From positions 1,925,501 to 1,989,500 of the forward strand of contig NZ_FJUR01000001.1 in NCBI RefSeq assembly GCF_900067135.1: 64,000 nucleotides of DNA, written 5' to 3'. The DNA comes from Rhizobium sp. 9140. GTDB taxonomy: Bacteria > Pseudomonadota > Alphaproteobacteria > Rhizobiales > Rhizobiaceae. Shown here piece after piece: positions 1 through 10,455 of this stretch (its first letter is position 1; every line of letters begins with the position of its first letter). The translations under genes were made by a program, and so were the position numbers. The notes beneath the pieces were generated by a model. That model searched no databases. It saw only the letters and a program-made list of their open reading frames with translations, and was not told where the DNA came from.

Positions 1-1
1 C

Positions 2-223
2 ACGGGCGCAGGCAACCCCAACAACGCGACAGTCCGCTTTTTGGTGGACGGCGCCGTTCCTCCCGATCTCGCCCCTTACGACCGCGTCGTCTTCATGTTT
101 GATGGCTACGACCAGCCACAACTCGAAGGCGCGCGCGCGCAGTGGAAGCGGCTGAAGGGCGAGGGCCACGCGCTCACCTACTGGCAGCAGAGCAGCGAGG
201 GACGCTGGGAGAAGAAGGCATGA
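2..223 (+). CDS. holC: DNA polymerase III subunit chi, C-terminal part (cut by window edge)
   Basis: Seen: an open frame entering from the left edge and ending in TGA, 73 residues. It contains RVVFMFDGYD, then an AR-x-QWK segment and a terminal TYWQQ...GRWEKKA. Known: this is the C-terminal half of HolC, the chi subunit of the DNA polymerase III clamp loader, which links the complex to single-strand binding protein; the full protein is about 150 residues. The start is outside the window. The stop overlaps the ATG of the next gene (ATGA), so the two are probably translated together. Confident from the characteristic C-terminus. Confidence 0.85.
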   Translation, partial: TGAGNPNNATVRFLVDGAVPPDLAPYDRVVFMFDGYDQPQLEGARAQWKRLKGEGHALTYWQQSSEGRWEKKA

Positions 224-672
224 CGGATGGCGCGGGAGAGGCCGGGCCGCCGCCATTGAAGGCTCGCATTCGACCGACAGGCGTTACGGCGACCGTCGGG
301 CGCACGGGCTTTCCGCGACTGACCAGCGTCACGGGCGGCACGCTCGACATCGTCACCGGCGCCTCGCAACCCGGCTTCAACCCCATCGACCTTCTCTACG
401 CCTCGCTCTCCGCCTGCCTCGTGCTCAGCGCGCGAATCGCCGCCAGCCGCATGGGCATCCTTGGCGGGATCACCGGCATTCGGGCTGACGTCACGGGTGA
501 AAAATCGAAGGAGGAGCCGAGCAGAATCATCCGCTTCGACATCGTGTTCACGTTTACGGGCGATCTGGATGCAGCCACGCGCCGGCATCTGGCGGAGGCG
601 GCAGAAGAGATCTGCACCGTCAGCAACACGCTGAAAGGTGATGCTCTGTTCGACATTCGCGTCGCGGACTGA
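220..672 (+). CDS. OsmC-like family protein
   Basis: Seen: 150 residues from the ATG that overlaps the holC stop; an in-frame upstream ATG at 142 would overlap holC deeply and is not preferred. Cys66 lies in LSACLVLSAR and Cys132 in EEICTVSNTL. Known: OsmC/Ohr proteins are homodimeric thiol peroxidases that reduce organic hydroperoxides with two cysteines in these contexts. Inferred: a cytosolic OsmC-like thiol protein; whether it prefers hydroperoxides or is one of the less characterised OsmC relatives cannot be read. Translationally coupled to holC; a bidirectional hairpin follows at 741-766. Confidence 0.82.
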   Translation: MTDGAGEAGPPPLKARIRPTGVTATVGRTGFPRLTSVTGGTLDIVTGASQPGFNPIDLLYASLSACLVLSARIAASRMGILGGITGIRADVTGEKSKEEPSRIIRFDIVFTFTGDLDAATRRHLAEAAEEICTVSNTLKGDALFDIRVAD

Positions 673-740
673 GCGTCAGGGCTTTTCGGGATTTATGCGC
701 TTCGTGCCCGGAGCTTTTTCATCTCACATCAATGACATAG

Positions 741-766
741 AAACAGGCCGCTTTCGCGGCCTGTTT
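741..766. terminator. bidirectional hairpin terminator
   Basis: An 11-bp perfect stem (AAACAGGCCGC pairing with GCGGCCTGTTT) with a TTTC loop lies between the rightward OsmC-like gene and the leftward membrane-protein gene ending at 790. A-rich and T-rich stem ends allow it to act in both directions. Confidence 0.8.
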
Positions 767-789
767 CAAATTTATCTCCATGAGAAATT

Positions 790-1701
790 TTAACGACGAA
801 TATAAAGGTTGTCGTCGTCGCGCTGGCGACCGCCAAGCGCCGCGCCGATGCCGGCGCAGATCGCGCCGATGAGGAGCGACATGGCGCCGATAAGGGCGGT
901 GGTCGCGCTCGCCTTGCGGGCCGTCTCTGCGGCATCTGCCGCTGCGGTCTTCGCATCCTCGATGCTCTTCAGCACGCTATCGACGCGGCTGTTGGCATCG
1001 GCTTCGGACAGGCCGGTTCGGGCGGCGATCAGCTGCGAGAGGTAGGTCCGATCGCCTTCCGAGATTGAGCCGGTCGTCGCGCCGTTCATCAGGATGCGTG
1101 ACACCTCGGAGGTTACATCCGTGCCGTTCGGGCCTGCCTGCACGGTGCGTGGATCGGCCGGGCGCAGCAGCGTATCGACGAAGTAGGACGTCGCATTGCT
1201 GGCGCTATCAGAGGTGGCCGCAGCGCCGGCCGTCGTCGCGGCCGCGGTGCCGGTCAGCGAAGCCGCAGCCTGAACGCCGGTGCCGATGGTCGAGGAGACG
1301 ACCGAACCGAGCAAGCCTGCTGCGACCAGGGTCGCGATGGCCCAGGCGAGAATGCCATGCGCGGTATCGCGAAAGAACGCTTCGTCATTGTGGATCCCGC
1401 TCCATTTGGTGCGCAGCCGACCGGTCATGTAGCCCCCAAAGGCCGAAGACAGCCACTGCACGATGACAAGCCACACTGCAGCCGAAACCGCGAAGGTCGT
1501 GACCGAGGGGCCATCGCCGCCGAAGGGCGTTGCAAGGCTGAGGCCAAGGCCGGAGCCGAGGAGAGTAAGAAGCAGCGTCAGCGCCGACGCGGCGACGGCG
1601 CCCGCGAAGATGGCGCCCCAGCTAACAGCGGATTTTGCGGATTCGGCCGAGGATACGGAGGCCGCCGCCGCGGGAATGGCGGCGGTGAGTGGCTTTGCCA
1701 T
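790..1701 (-). CDS. membrane protein of a rhizobial family (PhnA-like by loose naming), stress operon
   Basis: Seen: 303 residues. An Ala-rich N-terminus is followed by hydrophobic segments at about residues 28-58, 70-95, 118-140 and 268-290, with an Ala/Thr/Ser-rich polar stretch between the third and fourth that includes a region rich in charged residues (about 200-265). A strong Shine-Dalgarno GGGAGAGAGGG precedes the ATG. It lies 10 bp after a 25-residue ORF and downstream of a GGAAC-N16-CGTT promoter. Known: similar proteins occur in Rhizobiaceae, sometimes labelled PhnA-like, without established function; I recognise no catalytic motif. Inferred: an inner-membrane protein of the general stress response. 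Confidence 0.75.
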   Translation of the reverse strand: MAKPLTAAIPAAAASVSSAESAKSAVSWGAIFAGAVAASALTLLLTLLGSGLGLSLATPFGGDGPSVTTFAVSAAVWLVIVQWLSSAFGGYMTGRLRTKWSGIHNDEAFFRDTAHGILAWAIATLVAAGLLGSVVSSTIGTGVQAAASLTGTAAATTAGAAATSDSASNATSYFVDTLLRPADPRTVQAGPNGTDVTSEVSRILMNGATTGSISEGDRTYLSQLIAARTGLSEADANSRVDSVLKSIEDAKTAAADAAETARKASATTALIGAMSLLIGAICAGIGAALGGRQRDDDNLYIRR

Positions 1702-1711
1702 CCCTCTCTCC

Positions 1712-1789
1712 CTAGCGCACGAACAGCATGATCAGGATGATGATCGGGATCGGAATCCCAAGCAGCCAGAGAAGAATTCCGCGTCCCAT
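1712..1789 (-). CDS. 25-residue membrane micro-protein
   Basis: Seen: ATG to TAG, 25 residues, beginning MGRGILLWLLG and followed by an IPIPIIIL core and a terminal Arg. It is nearly all hydrophobic, enough for one membrane pass. A clear Shine-Dalgarno (GGAGAG) sits 5 bp before the ATG. The downstream membrane-protein gene starts 10 bp after the stop. The promoter at 1840-1864 reads into this ORF first. Inferred: a real short gene, too small for standard callers, co-expressed with the 303-residue protein and perhaps its membrane partner. Similar tiny MGRGILLWLLG-like peptides are, to my knowledge, common in rhizobial genomes; function unknown. Confidence 0.72.
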   Translation of the reverse strand: MGRGILLWLLGIPIPIIILIMLFVR

Positions 1790-1807
1790 GATGTCTCTCC
1801 TTCGATG

Positions 1808-1826
1808 GCCGGACGCACTGTCCGGC
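1808..1826 (-). promoter_or_regulatory. stem-loop in the 5' leader of the micro-protein operon
   Basis: Perfect 7-bp inverted repeat (GCCGGAC/GTCCGGC) with a 5-nt loop, lying between the predicted transcription start and the ribosome binding site. No T-run follows, so it is more likely an mRNA stability or translation element than a terminator. Confidence 0.4.
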
Positions 1827-1839
1827 TTTGACCACCGTC

Positions 1840-1864
1840 AACGAGGCGAGGAGAGAAAGGTTCC
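1840..1864 (-). promoter_or_regulatory. EcfG-type (general stress response) promoter
   Basis: On the minus strand GGAAC (1864-1860) is followed after exactly 16 bp by CGTT (1843-1840). Known: the alphaproteobacterial extracytoplasmic sigma factor EcfG recognises GGAAC-N16/17-CGTT. The -10 element lies about 50 bp upstream of the micro-protein ATG at 1789, correctly oriented for that operon. No second match of this quality was noticed by eye in the intergenic regions. Confidence 0.72.
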
Positions 1865-1940
1865 GCGACTTCAGGCGAGAAGGTCGCGCCTTCCGACTGA
1901 AATGAAACGCTTTTTTAGCCGAATGAAGAAGGGCTGCGAA

Positions 1941-3365
1941 TCAGGCCTGTGTGCCGCCGACGGTCATGTCGTTCATGCGCAGGTGCGGCTGGCCGACGCC
2001 CACGGGCACCCACTGTCCGCCCTTGCCGCAATTGCCCATGCCTGTGTCGAGCTGCATATCGTTGCCGATCATGGTGATGCGCTTCATGGCATCAGGGCCG
2101 TTGCCGATCAGCATGGCGCCTTTCACCGGCGCGCCGACCTTGCCGTTCTCGATGAGATAAGCCTCCGTGCAGCCGAACACGAACTTGCCGGAGGTGATGT
2201 CCACCTGGCCGCCGCCGAACGACACGGCATAGATGCCCCGTTTGACAGAGGCGATGATCTCTTCCGGCGTCTTGTCGCCCGCCAGCATGTAGGTGTTGGT
2301 CATACGCGGCATCGGCACGTGGGAGTAGGACTCGCGCCGTCCATTACCGGTCGCCTTCATGCCCATCAGGCGCGCGTTCTGCCGGTCCTGCATGTAGCCG
2401 ACCAGCTTTCCATCGTCGATCAGCACGTTATAGGCCGAGGGCGTGCCTTCGTCGTCCACGGTCAGCGATCCACGGCGGGATTCGATCGTCCCGTCATCCA
2501 CCACCGTCACGCCCTTTGCCGCCACCTGCTCGCCGATCAGGCCGGCGAAGGCGGAGGTCTTCTTGCGGTTGAAGTCGCCTTCGAGCCCATGGCCGACGGC
2601 CTCATGCAGCATCACGCCCGGCCATCCCGACGACAGCACCACATCCATGGTGCCGGCCGGCGTGTCGATCGCCTCGAGATTGACGAGCGCCTGCCGCAGC
2701 GCCTCGTCGGCGCCGTAGCGCCAGGTCTCGCTCGTGATGAGGTCGCCGAAGCCGCGCCGCCCGCCGAAGCCAAAGGAGCCGCTCTCCTGTTTGTCGCCCT
2801 CGCCGACGACGACGGAAACATTCACCCGCGTCATCGGCCGGATGTCCTGCACATGCTCGCCATCGGCGCGCAGGATATCGACCACCTGCCAGCTGGCAGC
2901 AATGGACGCCGTCACCTGCCGGACCTTCGGGTCTTTCGCCCTAACATAGGCGTCGATTTCCGACAGCAACGCAACCTTCGCCTCGAAGCTCGGCTCGCCG
3001 ATGGGGTTCTCGTCGCCATAAAGCTTGCGGTTGGTCTTCTGTGGCGCGGCCGCATAGGTGCCGGCATAGCCGCGCGTGACGGCGGAAACGGCGTCGGACG
3101 CGCGCTTCAGCGCCGCCAGCGAGAGATCGCCGGAGTGGGCATAGCCCACCGCCTCGCCAGCCACCGCGCGCAGGCCAAAACCCTGGTCCGTATTGAAGCT
3201 GCCACCTTTCAGGCGGCCATTGTCGAAGGAGAGCGATTCCGACTGGATATGCTCCATGAACAGCTCGCCATCGTCGGCCCCCTGCAGCGTCTGCGCAAGG
3301 ATGCGCCGCACCGCCGCCTCGTCGCCGTCGAACAGGGTGATGAGGTCGGTGTTCATGTCTGGCAC
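1941..3365 (-). CDS. tldD: metalloprotease TldD
   Basis: Seen: 474 residues. The zinc motif HEAVGH (His254, Glu255, His259) sits in GWPGVMLHEAVGHGLEGD, followed by a Gly-rich C-terminal half with GFGGGQVDITSGKF-type and MIGNG segments. Length matches TldD (about 470-480). Known: TldD pairs with TldE/PmbA in a heterodimeric protease that degrades unfolded peptides and matures microcin/CcdA-type substrates; TldD carries the HExxxH active site. The tldE partner is not in this window. It is transcribed leftward, next to ialB and away from the cox genes, an arrangement I associate with rhizobia. Confidence 0.93.
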   Translation of the reverse strand: MPDMNTDLITLFDGDEAAVRRILAQTLQGADDGELFMEHIQSESLSFDNGRLKGGSFNTDQGFGLRAVAGEAVGYAHSGDLSLAALKRASDAVSAVTRGYAGTYAAAPQKTNRKLYGDENPIGEPSFEAKVALLSEIDAYVRAKDPKVRQVTASIAASWQVVDILRADGEHVQDIRPMTRVNVSVVVGEGDKQESGSFGFGGRRGFGDLITSETWRYGADEALRQALVNLEAIDTPAGTMDVVLSSGWPGVMLHEAVGHGLEGDFNRKKTSAFAGLIGEQVAAKGVTVVDDGTIESRRGSLTVDDEGTPSAYNVLIDDGKLVGYMQDRQNARLMGMKATGNGRRESYSHVPMPRMTNTYMLAGDKTPEEIIASVKRGIYAVSFGGGQVDITSGKFVFGCTEAYLIENGKVGAPVKGAMLIGNGPDAMKRITMIGNDMQLDTGMGNCGKGGQWVPVGVGQPHLRMNDMTVGGTQA

Positions 3366-3438
3366 TCCGTCAGGTCAGTGAAGCCGCTATGTAGGCGCGC
3401 GCCGAGTGAGGGGCAAGGCGGAAACCCCGTGGGAACCC

Positions 3439-3981
3439 TTAAGGCAGCGCGTCATAACCTTCGCCGAAGCCCTTGAGATCGACCGGAATGCCGATGCCTT
3501 CCTCAGGCGACTGGAAGACGATGAAGGTCGCCGTCGCGCCCGAGCGGAAGGTCTTCAGCAACTCTTCCTCCAGCACCACCTCGGCATAGCAGCCGTCCGA
3601 AAAGCAGCGCACGAAGTAGGCCCGGCCGATATCCTTGCCGTCGACGTTCAGCCCGAGACCATTCGGGAGCAGCACGCCGAGCGGCGCGAGAACGCGCAGG
3701 ATCTTCGCCTTTCGGTCGGCGGTCTTTAGCACCACCACGGAAAGGCCGACCTCCGGCCGGTCCTCGGCGATCACGTTCTGCATCAGCGCGCACTGTTCGG
3801 CCGAAGCCCCGGCCGGCTGGTCGCAGACGATGGACCATGCGCCATGGTTCGACTTGACGGTGCCGGGGGCCGCAGGCGTCTGCTGTTGCGCGACGGCGGA
3901 GACGGGCAGAAGCCCCAAAGGCAGTGCCAGAGCGAGCGCGGCTCCGATGATCGACGGGCGAAAAAGCAGGGACAGGCCCAT
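3439..3981 (-). CDS. invasion-associated locus B (IalB) family periplasmic protein
   Basis: Seen: 180 residues from the ATG at 3981 (a longer reading frame to 4131 lacks a signal peptide at its start). N-terminal signal peptide of about 31 residues ending AVAQQQ, then NHGAWSIVCDQP, paired cysteines (C-x-n-C in SIVCDQP...EQCALMQ) and a second pair in VRCFSDGCYAEV. Known: IalB, first described in Bartonella, is a secreted or periplasmic beta-rich protein linked to erythrocyte invasion; homologs are widespread in non-pathogenic alphaproteobacteria with unknown role. The leader contains a terminator-like hairpin at 4039-4055 (see there). Confidence 0.85.
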   Translation of the reverse strand: MGLSLLFRPSIIGAALALALPLGLLPVSAVAQQQTPAAPGTVKSNHGAWSIVCDQPAGASAEQCALMQNVIAEDRPEVGLSVVVLKTADRKAKILRVLAPLGVLLPNGLGLNVDGKDIGRAYFVRCFSDGCYAEVVLEEELLKTFRSGATATFIVFQSPEEGIGIPVDLKGFGEGYDALP

Positions 3982-4038
3982 GAAAACCTCAAAATACCGA
4001 ATCAGTCCGGCTATTCTTGAAGGGCCGGCCTGGAAATG

Positions 4039-4140
4039 AAAACCCCCGAAGGGGCGCGTGACGTCTCGTGCCGCTCGTCTTTCAAAGGACACTTGAAAAG
4101 CCGAACCCGTTCCATCGAAGGCCAGAGACAAGTGTCAAAG
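4039..4140 (-). ncRNA. candidate small RNA or attenuated leader upstream of ialB
   Basis: Seen on the minus strand: CTTTGACA followed by a weak -10 (about GATGGA, 17 bp later), then an imperfect hairpin CTTTTCAA/TTGAAAG, then a terminator CCCC-TTC-GGGGG-TTTT at 4055-4039. The terminator ends 58 bp before the ialB ATG. Inferred: either a separate RNA of roughly 70-80 nt or a conditional terminator in the ialB leader. No known family was recognised; limits are approximate. Confidence 0.35.
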
Positions 4141-4235
4141 GCAGGCGACGTTCTATCAGAGGGCGGTGTGGCGGAAATACGACCCGGATTTCCGGCCTTT
4201 CCCCGCACACATCACGTCTGCGGCATCATCTATCC

Positions 4236-4264
4236 CGCGGAGGTGCGCCCTGTCCACCTCCGCG
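4236..4264. repeat. 10-bp perfect inverted repeat upstream of coxB
   Basis: CGCGGAGGTG and CACCTCCGCG separated by 9 bp, with no T-run after either arm. Could be an operator for a dimeric regulator or an RNA stem if the coxB transcript starts further upstream. Confidence 0.4.
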
Positions 4265-4401
4265 CGAAAGGCCGCCCGGCGCTTGCGCGAAATGCCGCAT
4301 GGAGACGGTCTGCGCCAGTGTGGCGGCAGCGGCCGTTCTGTGGCATTCTGTAAGTGAGGAGCAGGCCGTTTGCCGGGACGCATGGACAGATGTTGCGGCA
4401 C

Positions 4402-4430
4402 TGGACAAACTGTGGTTTGAAGCGCTGTAG
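4402..4430 (+). promoter_or_regulatory. coxB: candidate coxB promoter
   Basis: TGGACA (4402-4407), 17-bp spacer, CTGTAG (4425-4430), about 50 bp before the coxB ATG. A partial match to the housekeeping consensus of alphaproteobacteria; judged by eye only. Confidence 0.35.
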
Positions 4431-4482
4431 AGGGCGGAGATTGTTCGATCCGGCGAAAGCGGGATGGAGAGGGGAATTACGA

Positions 4483-7090
<2,608 letters not shown>

Positions 7091-7110
7091 GGATTGGGGA
7101 GGGGTCGCAG

Positions 7111-7270
7111 CTGGCCCCTCATCCGCCTGCCGGCACCTTCTCCCCGCATGGCGGGGCGAAGGGACTTGCGGCAACCGCTCGCTCCACAACGCAGCTCGGG
7201 ACACGTCCCAACGCTTGGGGCACGTCCCCTCTCCCCGCAAGCGGGGAGAGGGCTAGGGTGAGGGGCAGCC
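7111..7270. repeat. RIME-like intergenic repeat, copy 1
   Basis: Between coxA and ctaB. Two GC-rich palindromic blocks (CTTCTCCCCGCATGGCGGGGCGAAGGG-like, and TCTCCCCGCAAGCGGGGAGAGGGCTAGGGTGAGGGG-like, both given in abbreviated form) with outer ends in inverted orientation. The same blocks recur at 31615-31754 with a different middle. Known: Rhizobium-specific intergenic mosaic elements are short mosaic palindromes found between genes. The identification is by resemblance. Confidence 0.65.
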
Positions 7271-7341
7271 ACAACCCGCAGCCTCGCTTAGGGTAAGGGC
7301 CAACAGCCCCACCCGAAAACGCATGAAGGAACACAACCGGA

Positions 7342-8295
7342 ATGACAGTCATCGACACCACCGGAAACCTCAACGACGGCGATATCCGCCTGTCGGAGGC
7401 CTCGGCGCGCGATTACTGGGCGCTCCTGAAACCCCGCGTCATGTCGCTCGTGGTGTTTACGGCCTTTGCCGGCATGGTATTGGCGCCCGGTGAGATCAAC
7501 CCGTTCATCGGTTTCGTCGCCATTCTCTGCATCGCGGTGGGCGCCGGCGCGTCCGGCGCGCTCAACATGTGGTACGATGCCGATATCGACGCGGTGATGA
7601 AGCGCACGGCGACGCGGCCTATCCCTGCCGGTCGCATCACGGGCGAGGAAGCGCTTGGCTTCGGCCTGACGCTCTCGGCATTCTCGGTCTGCATCCTCGG
7701 CCTCGTGGTCGGCTGGTTCGCCGCCGGCTTTCTCGCCTTCACCATCTTCTTCTATGCCGTCGTCTACACGATGTGGCTGAAGCGGGCGACGCCGCAAAAC
7801 ATCGTCATCGGCGGTGCGGCCGGCGCCTTTCCGCCGATGATCGGCTGGGCCTGCGTCACCGGCGGCGTGTCCATCGAGAGCATCGTCCTCTTCCTCATCA
7901 TCTTCCTCTGGACGCCCGCCCATTTCTGGGCGCTGGCCCTCTTCAAGATGGGCGAATACGGTGCCGTCGGCGTACCCATGCTGCCGAACGTCAAGGGCAT
8001 TCCCGCGACCAAGGTGCAGATCCTCGTCTATGCCGTGCTGACGGCGGTGGCCGGCATCTGTCCGACGCTGCTTGGCTTTGCCAGCATCGGCTACGGCATC
8101 GTCGCGCTGGCGCTCGGCCTCGGCTTCGTCTGGTATGCCATCAAGGTGCAGTCCATGTCCGAGACGGACGAGAAGATGCTGCCGGCCAAGAAGCTCTTCG
8201 CCTTCTCCCTGATCTATCTCTTCGCGATCTTCTCGGCGCTTCTCGCCGACCGCGCGGTGCTGGCGCTGCTGCAAGCCTTCGGAAAGGGCTTCTGA
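7342..8295 (+). CDS. ctaB: protoheme IX farnesyltransferase (heme O synthase)
   Basis: Seen: 317 residues, UbiA-type prenyltransferase with about nine transmembrane segments and the magnesium/diphosphate motif [15 protein letters not shown] near residues 77-90, followed by RPIPAGRI. Known: it transfers a farnesyl group to heme b to make heme O, the precursor of the heme A used by CoxA. It sits between coxA and ctaG as usual in alphaproteobacteria. The stop codon overlaps the ATG of the next small ORF by one base. Confidence 0.95.
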   Translation: MTVIDTTGNLNDGDIRLSEASARDYWALLKPRVMSLVVFTAFAGMVLAPGEINPFIGFVAILCIAVGAGASGALNMWYDADIDAVMKRTATRPIPAGRITGEEALGFGLTLSAFSVCILGLVVGWFAAGFLAFTIFFYAVVYTMWLKRATPQNIVIGGAAGAFPPMIGWACVTGGVSIESIVLFLIIFLWTPAHFWALALFKMGEYGAVGVPMLPNVKGIPATKVQILVYAVLTAVAGICPTLLGFASIGYGIVALALGLGFVWYAIKVQSMSETDEKMLPAKKLFAFSLIYLFAIFSALLADRAVLALLQAFGKGF

Positions 8296-8435
8296 TGGAT
8301 TTCATCACGCTAACCCCTGCCCAGAAGCGCGCCCGACGCGGCCGCAACATCGCGCTCGGCCTTGTGCTCTTGGGCCTTGTGGCCCTGTTCTACATCGTTA
8401 CGCTCGTCAAATTTTCCAACGGCCTTACGCACTAG
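8295..8435 (+). CDS. 46-residue CoxF-like membrane protein
   Basis: Seen: ATG overlapping the ctaB stop (TGATG), 46 residues: a basic N-terminus (QKRARRGRN) then one hydrophobic helix (about residues 19-38), ending FSNGLTH. It stops 13 bp before ctaG. Known: a short single-pass ORF at this place is conserved in rhizobial oxidase operons and is often called CoxF; its role in the oxidase is not settled. Too small for many gene callers, but position, coupling and topology support it. Confidence 0.78.
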   Translation: MDFITLTPAQKRARRGRNIALGLVLLGLVALFYIVTLVKFSNGLTH

Positions 8436-8448
8436 GAGAAGGACGGCC

Positions 8449-9063
8449 ATGGTATCGCATCCGGCACGACCAACCTCACAGGCTGAACGCCGCAATGGCG
8501 TGATCGTCGGCGCCTGCGTCGCCTTCGTCGTGGGCATGGTCGGCATGGCCTATGCCGCCGTGCCGCTCTACGACATGTTCTGCAAGGTTACCGGCTATAA
8601 CGGCACGACGAAGCGCGTCGAGCAGGCTTCCGACACGATCCTCGACCGGACCATCCGCGTCACCTTCGATGCCAATACGTCCGGCGATCTGCCCTGGCGC
8701 TTCACGCCGGTCGTGCGCGAGATCTCGCCGAAGATCGGCGAGACGGTGCAGGTCGAATTCAAGGCGAAGAACATGGCGAACGTCCCGACGACGGGGCAGG
8801 CCGTTTTCAACGTCACGCCCATGCAGGGTGGCGCCTATTTCAACAAGGTCCAGTGCTTCTGCTTCACCGAGACGACGCTGCAGCCGGGCGAGGAACTGGA
8901 GATGCCCGTCGTCTTCTTCGTCGATCCGGAGATCGTCAAGGCGGCTGAAACGAAAGACATCGGCACGCTCACTTTGTCCTACACCTTCTATGCGCGCCAG
9001 CCGTCAAAGCCGGTCGCTGCATTGAAGCCCAAGGACGGCACCGTGCCGGACAGAAAACTTTAA
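8449..9063 (+). CDS. ctaG: cytochrome c oxidase assembly protein CtaG/Cox11
   Basis: Seen: 204 residues from ATG 8449 (AGGAGAAGGA upstream). A short cytoplasmic N-terminus, one transmembrane helix (about 17-38), then a periplasmic Ig-like domain with [13 protein letters not shown] and the copper motif QCFCFTE. Known: Cox11 delivers copper to the CuB site of CoxA. The frame open from 8362 overlaps the CoxF-like ORF and is not used. A 138-bp gap with no clear feature separates it from coxC. Confidence 0.94.
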   Translation: MVSHPARPTSQAERRNGVIVGACVAFVVGMVGMAYAAVPLYDMFCKVTGYNGTTKRVEQASDTILDRTIRVTFDANTSGDLPWRFTPVVREISPKIGETVQVEFKAKNMANVPTTGQAVFNVTPMQGGAYFNKVQCFCFTETTLQPGEELEMPVVFFVDPEIVKAAETKDIGTLTLSYTFYARQPSKPVAALKPKDGTVPDRKL

Positions 9064-9201
9064 CGCGCCGCACCGGCAGGGCCGGCGGGGCGTGAACGAC
9101 ATCAGGAGACCGATCGCACGCTTGTAATCTCGCGGGCGTTCGGGAAGAGTGGAACGGCAAGACCGGACCGCTTCAGGCGAGGGGACGACGGGGAGAACGA
9201 C

Positions 9202-10077
9202 ATGGCCGACACGCATCAGAAGAACCACGACTATCACATCATCGATCCCAGCCCCTGGCCGCTGCTCGCCTCCATCGGCGCCTTCGTCATGGCCTTCGGC
9301 GGCGTCGCCTATATGCGCTATCTCTCCGGCGGCTCGTTCAAGATGTTCGGCCTGGAATGGGCCAATCCGTGGATTCTCTTCATCGGCCTCGCGATCGTGC
9401 TCTACACGATGTACGCCTGGTGGGCGGACACGGTGAAGGAGGCCCATGAGGGTCATCACACCCGCGTCGTGTCGCTGCATCTGCGCTACGGCATGATCAT
9501 GTTCATCGCGTCGGAAGTGATGTTCTTCGTCGCCTGGTTCTGGGCCTATTTCGACGCCAGCCTGTTCCCCGGCGAGGCCATCCAGGCGACCCGCACTGCC
9601 TTTACCGGTGGACAGTGGCCGCCAAAGGGCATCGAGGTTCTCGATCCATGGCACCTGCCGCTTTACAACACCGTCATCCTGCTGCTGTCTGGCACCACGG
9701 TCACCTGGGCGCATCATGCGCTGCTCCACGGCGACCGCAAAGGCCTCATCAACGGCCTGACGCTGACGGTCGTGCTGGGTGTGCTCTTCTCTTTCGTGCA
9801 GGCCTACGAATACCTCCACGCGCCGTTCGCCTTCAAGGACTCGATCTACGGCGCAACCTTCTTCATGGCCACCGGCTTCCACGGCTTCCACGTCCTCGTC
9901 GGCACCATCTTCCTCGCGGTCTGCCTCATCCGCGCGCTGAGGGGTGACTTCACCCCCCAGCAACACTTCGGCTTCGAAGCCGCCGCATGGTACTGGCACT
10001 TCGTCGATGTCGTCTGGCTCTTCCTCTTCTTCTCCATCTACATCTGGGGCGGCTGGGGCGCACCGCTTGCCGGTTGA
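9202..10077 (+). CDS. coxC: cytochrome c oxidase subunit III
   Basis: Seen: 291 residues with [16 protein letters not shown] at the start, seven predicted helices, and the subunit III hallmarks [10 protein letters not shown] and [13 protein letters not shown] Shine-Dalgarno (GGGGAG) precedes the ATG. Known: it stabilises the oxidase core and sits near the oxygen channel and D-pathway entrance. Odd: a strong hairpin follows within 20 bp, and the DUF983 and surf1 genes usually found next in rhizobia are missing here. Confidence 0.95.
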   Translation: MADTHQKNHDYHIIDPSPWPLLASIGAFVMAFGGVAYMRYLSGGSFKMFGLEWANPWILFIGLAIVLYTMYAWWADTVKEAHEGHHTRVVSLHLRYGMIMFIASEVMFFVAWFWAYFDASLFPGEAIQATRTAFTGGQWPPKGIEVLDPWHLPLYNTVILLLSGTTVTWAHHALLHGDRKGLINGLTLTVVLGVLFSFVQAYEYLHAPFAFKDSIYGATFFMATGFHGFHVLVGTIFLAVCLIRALRGDFTPQQHFGFEAAAWYWHFVDVVWLFLFFSIYIWGGWGAPLAG

Positions 10078-10093
10078 TCTAGCACGAAATAAT

Positions 10094-10117
10094 GGACGGA
10101 CGCTTCGGCGTCCGTCC
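10094..10117 (+). terminator. hairpin terminator after coxC
   Basis: Perfect 10-bp stem GGACGGACGC/GCGTCCGTCC with a TTCG tetraloop, 16 bp past the coxC stop. There is no T-run, but this stem with UUCG is very stable. Confidence 0.65.
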
Positions 10118-10455
10118 TCATCTGACACGGTCGTTCGAGGGATTGGCGGTGCAGGTAAAGGTGCTTTGGAGTTTTAGCCTTTGAAGACAGATCGCGGCTG
10201 GGGTGAGCCTCCGCGACATGTTCAACGTCGCAACACGAACAATCCACACTGTCGCGTGTGCCCGAACGGTCTCGACACCGTGCGAGATCCGCTTATTGCC
10301 GTCTGCGAGCAGGCACATATGTGCAAGCCACCCCAAGACATCGAGATGGCGGGTCTCTGACCTGGCGGACCTAAGGTCTCACTCTTCGGTATATATGCGG
10401 AATAACAAACGGATATTTGTCGGTCCGGACGGCCGAAGGTCCGACACCCTCAACC
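10118..10455. other. intergenic stretch at a probable synteny break
   Basis: No supportable ORF or RNA was recognised. It appears less GC-rich than its flanks (for example TATATATGCGGAATAACAAA near 10390) and has several short hairpins near 10340-10380 and 10418-10445; the latter could serve the leftward dehydrogenase gene as a weak terminator. It separates the truncated oxidase cluster from unrelated sugar-enzyme genes. Confidence 0.5.

Larger units (their letters stand above)
3982..4482. other. 501-bp divergent intergenic region between ialB and coxB
   Basis: Contains no ORF I would support. It holds a minus-strand intrinsic terminator (4039-4055) with a possible upstream -35 TTGACA (about 4130 on the minus strand), a 10-bp inverted repeat (4236-4264) and a candidate coxB promoter (4402-4430). 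Together these suggest two promoters and possibly a small RNA or attenuated leader ahead of ialB. Confidence 0.6.

Noticed and set aside
10118..10455. remnant of a mobile element after coxC
   Set aside because: No transposase fragment, terminal inverted repeats or target duplication could be seen; only a compositional change.
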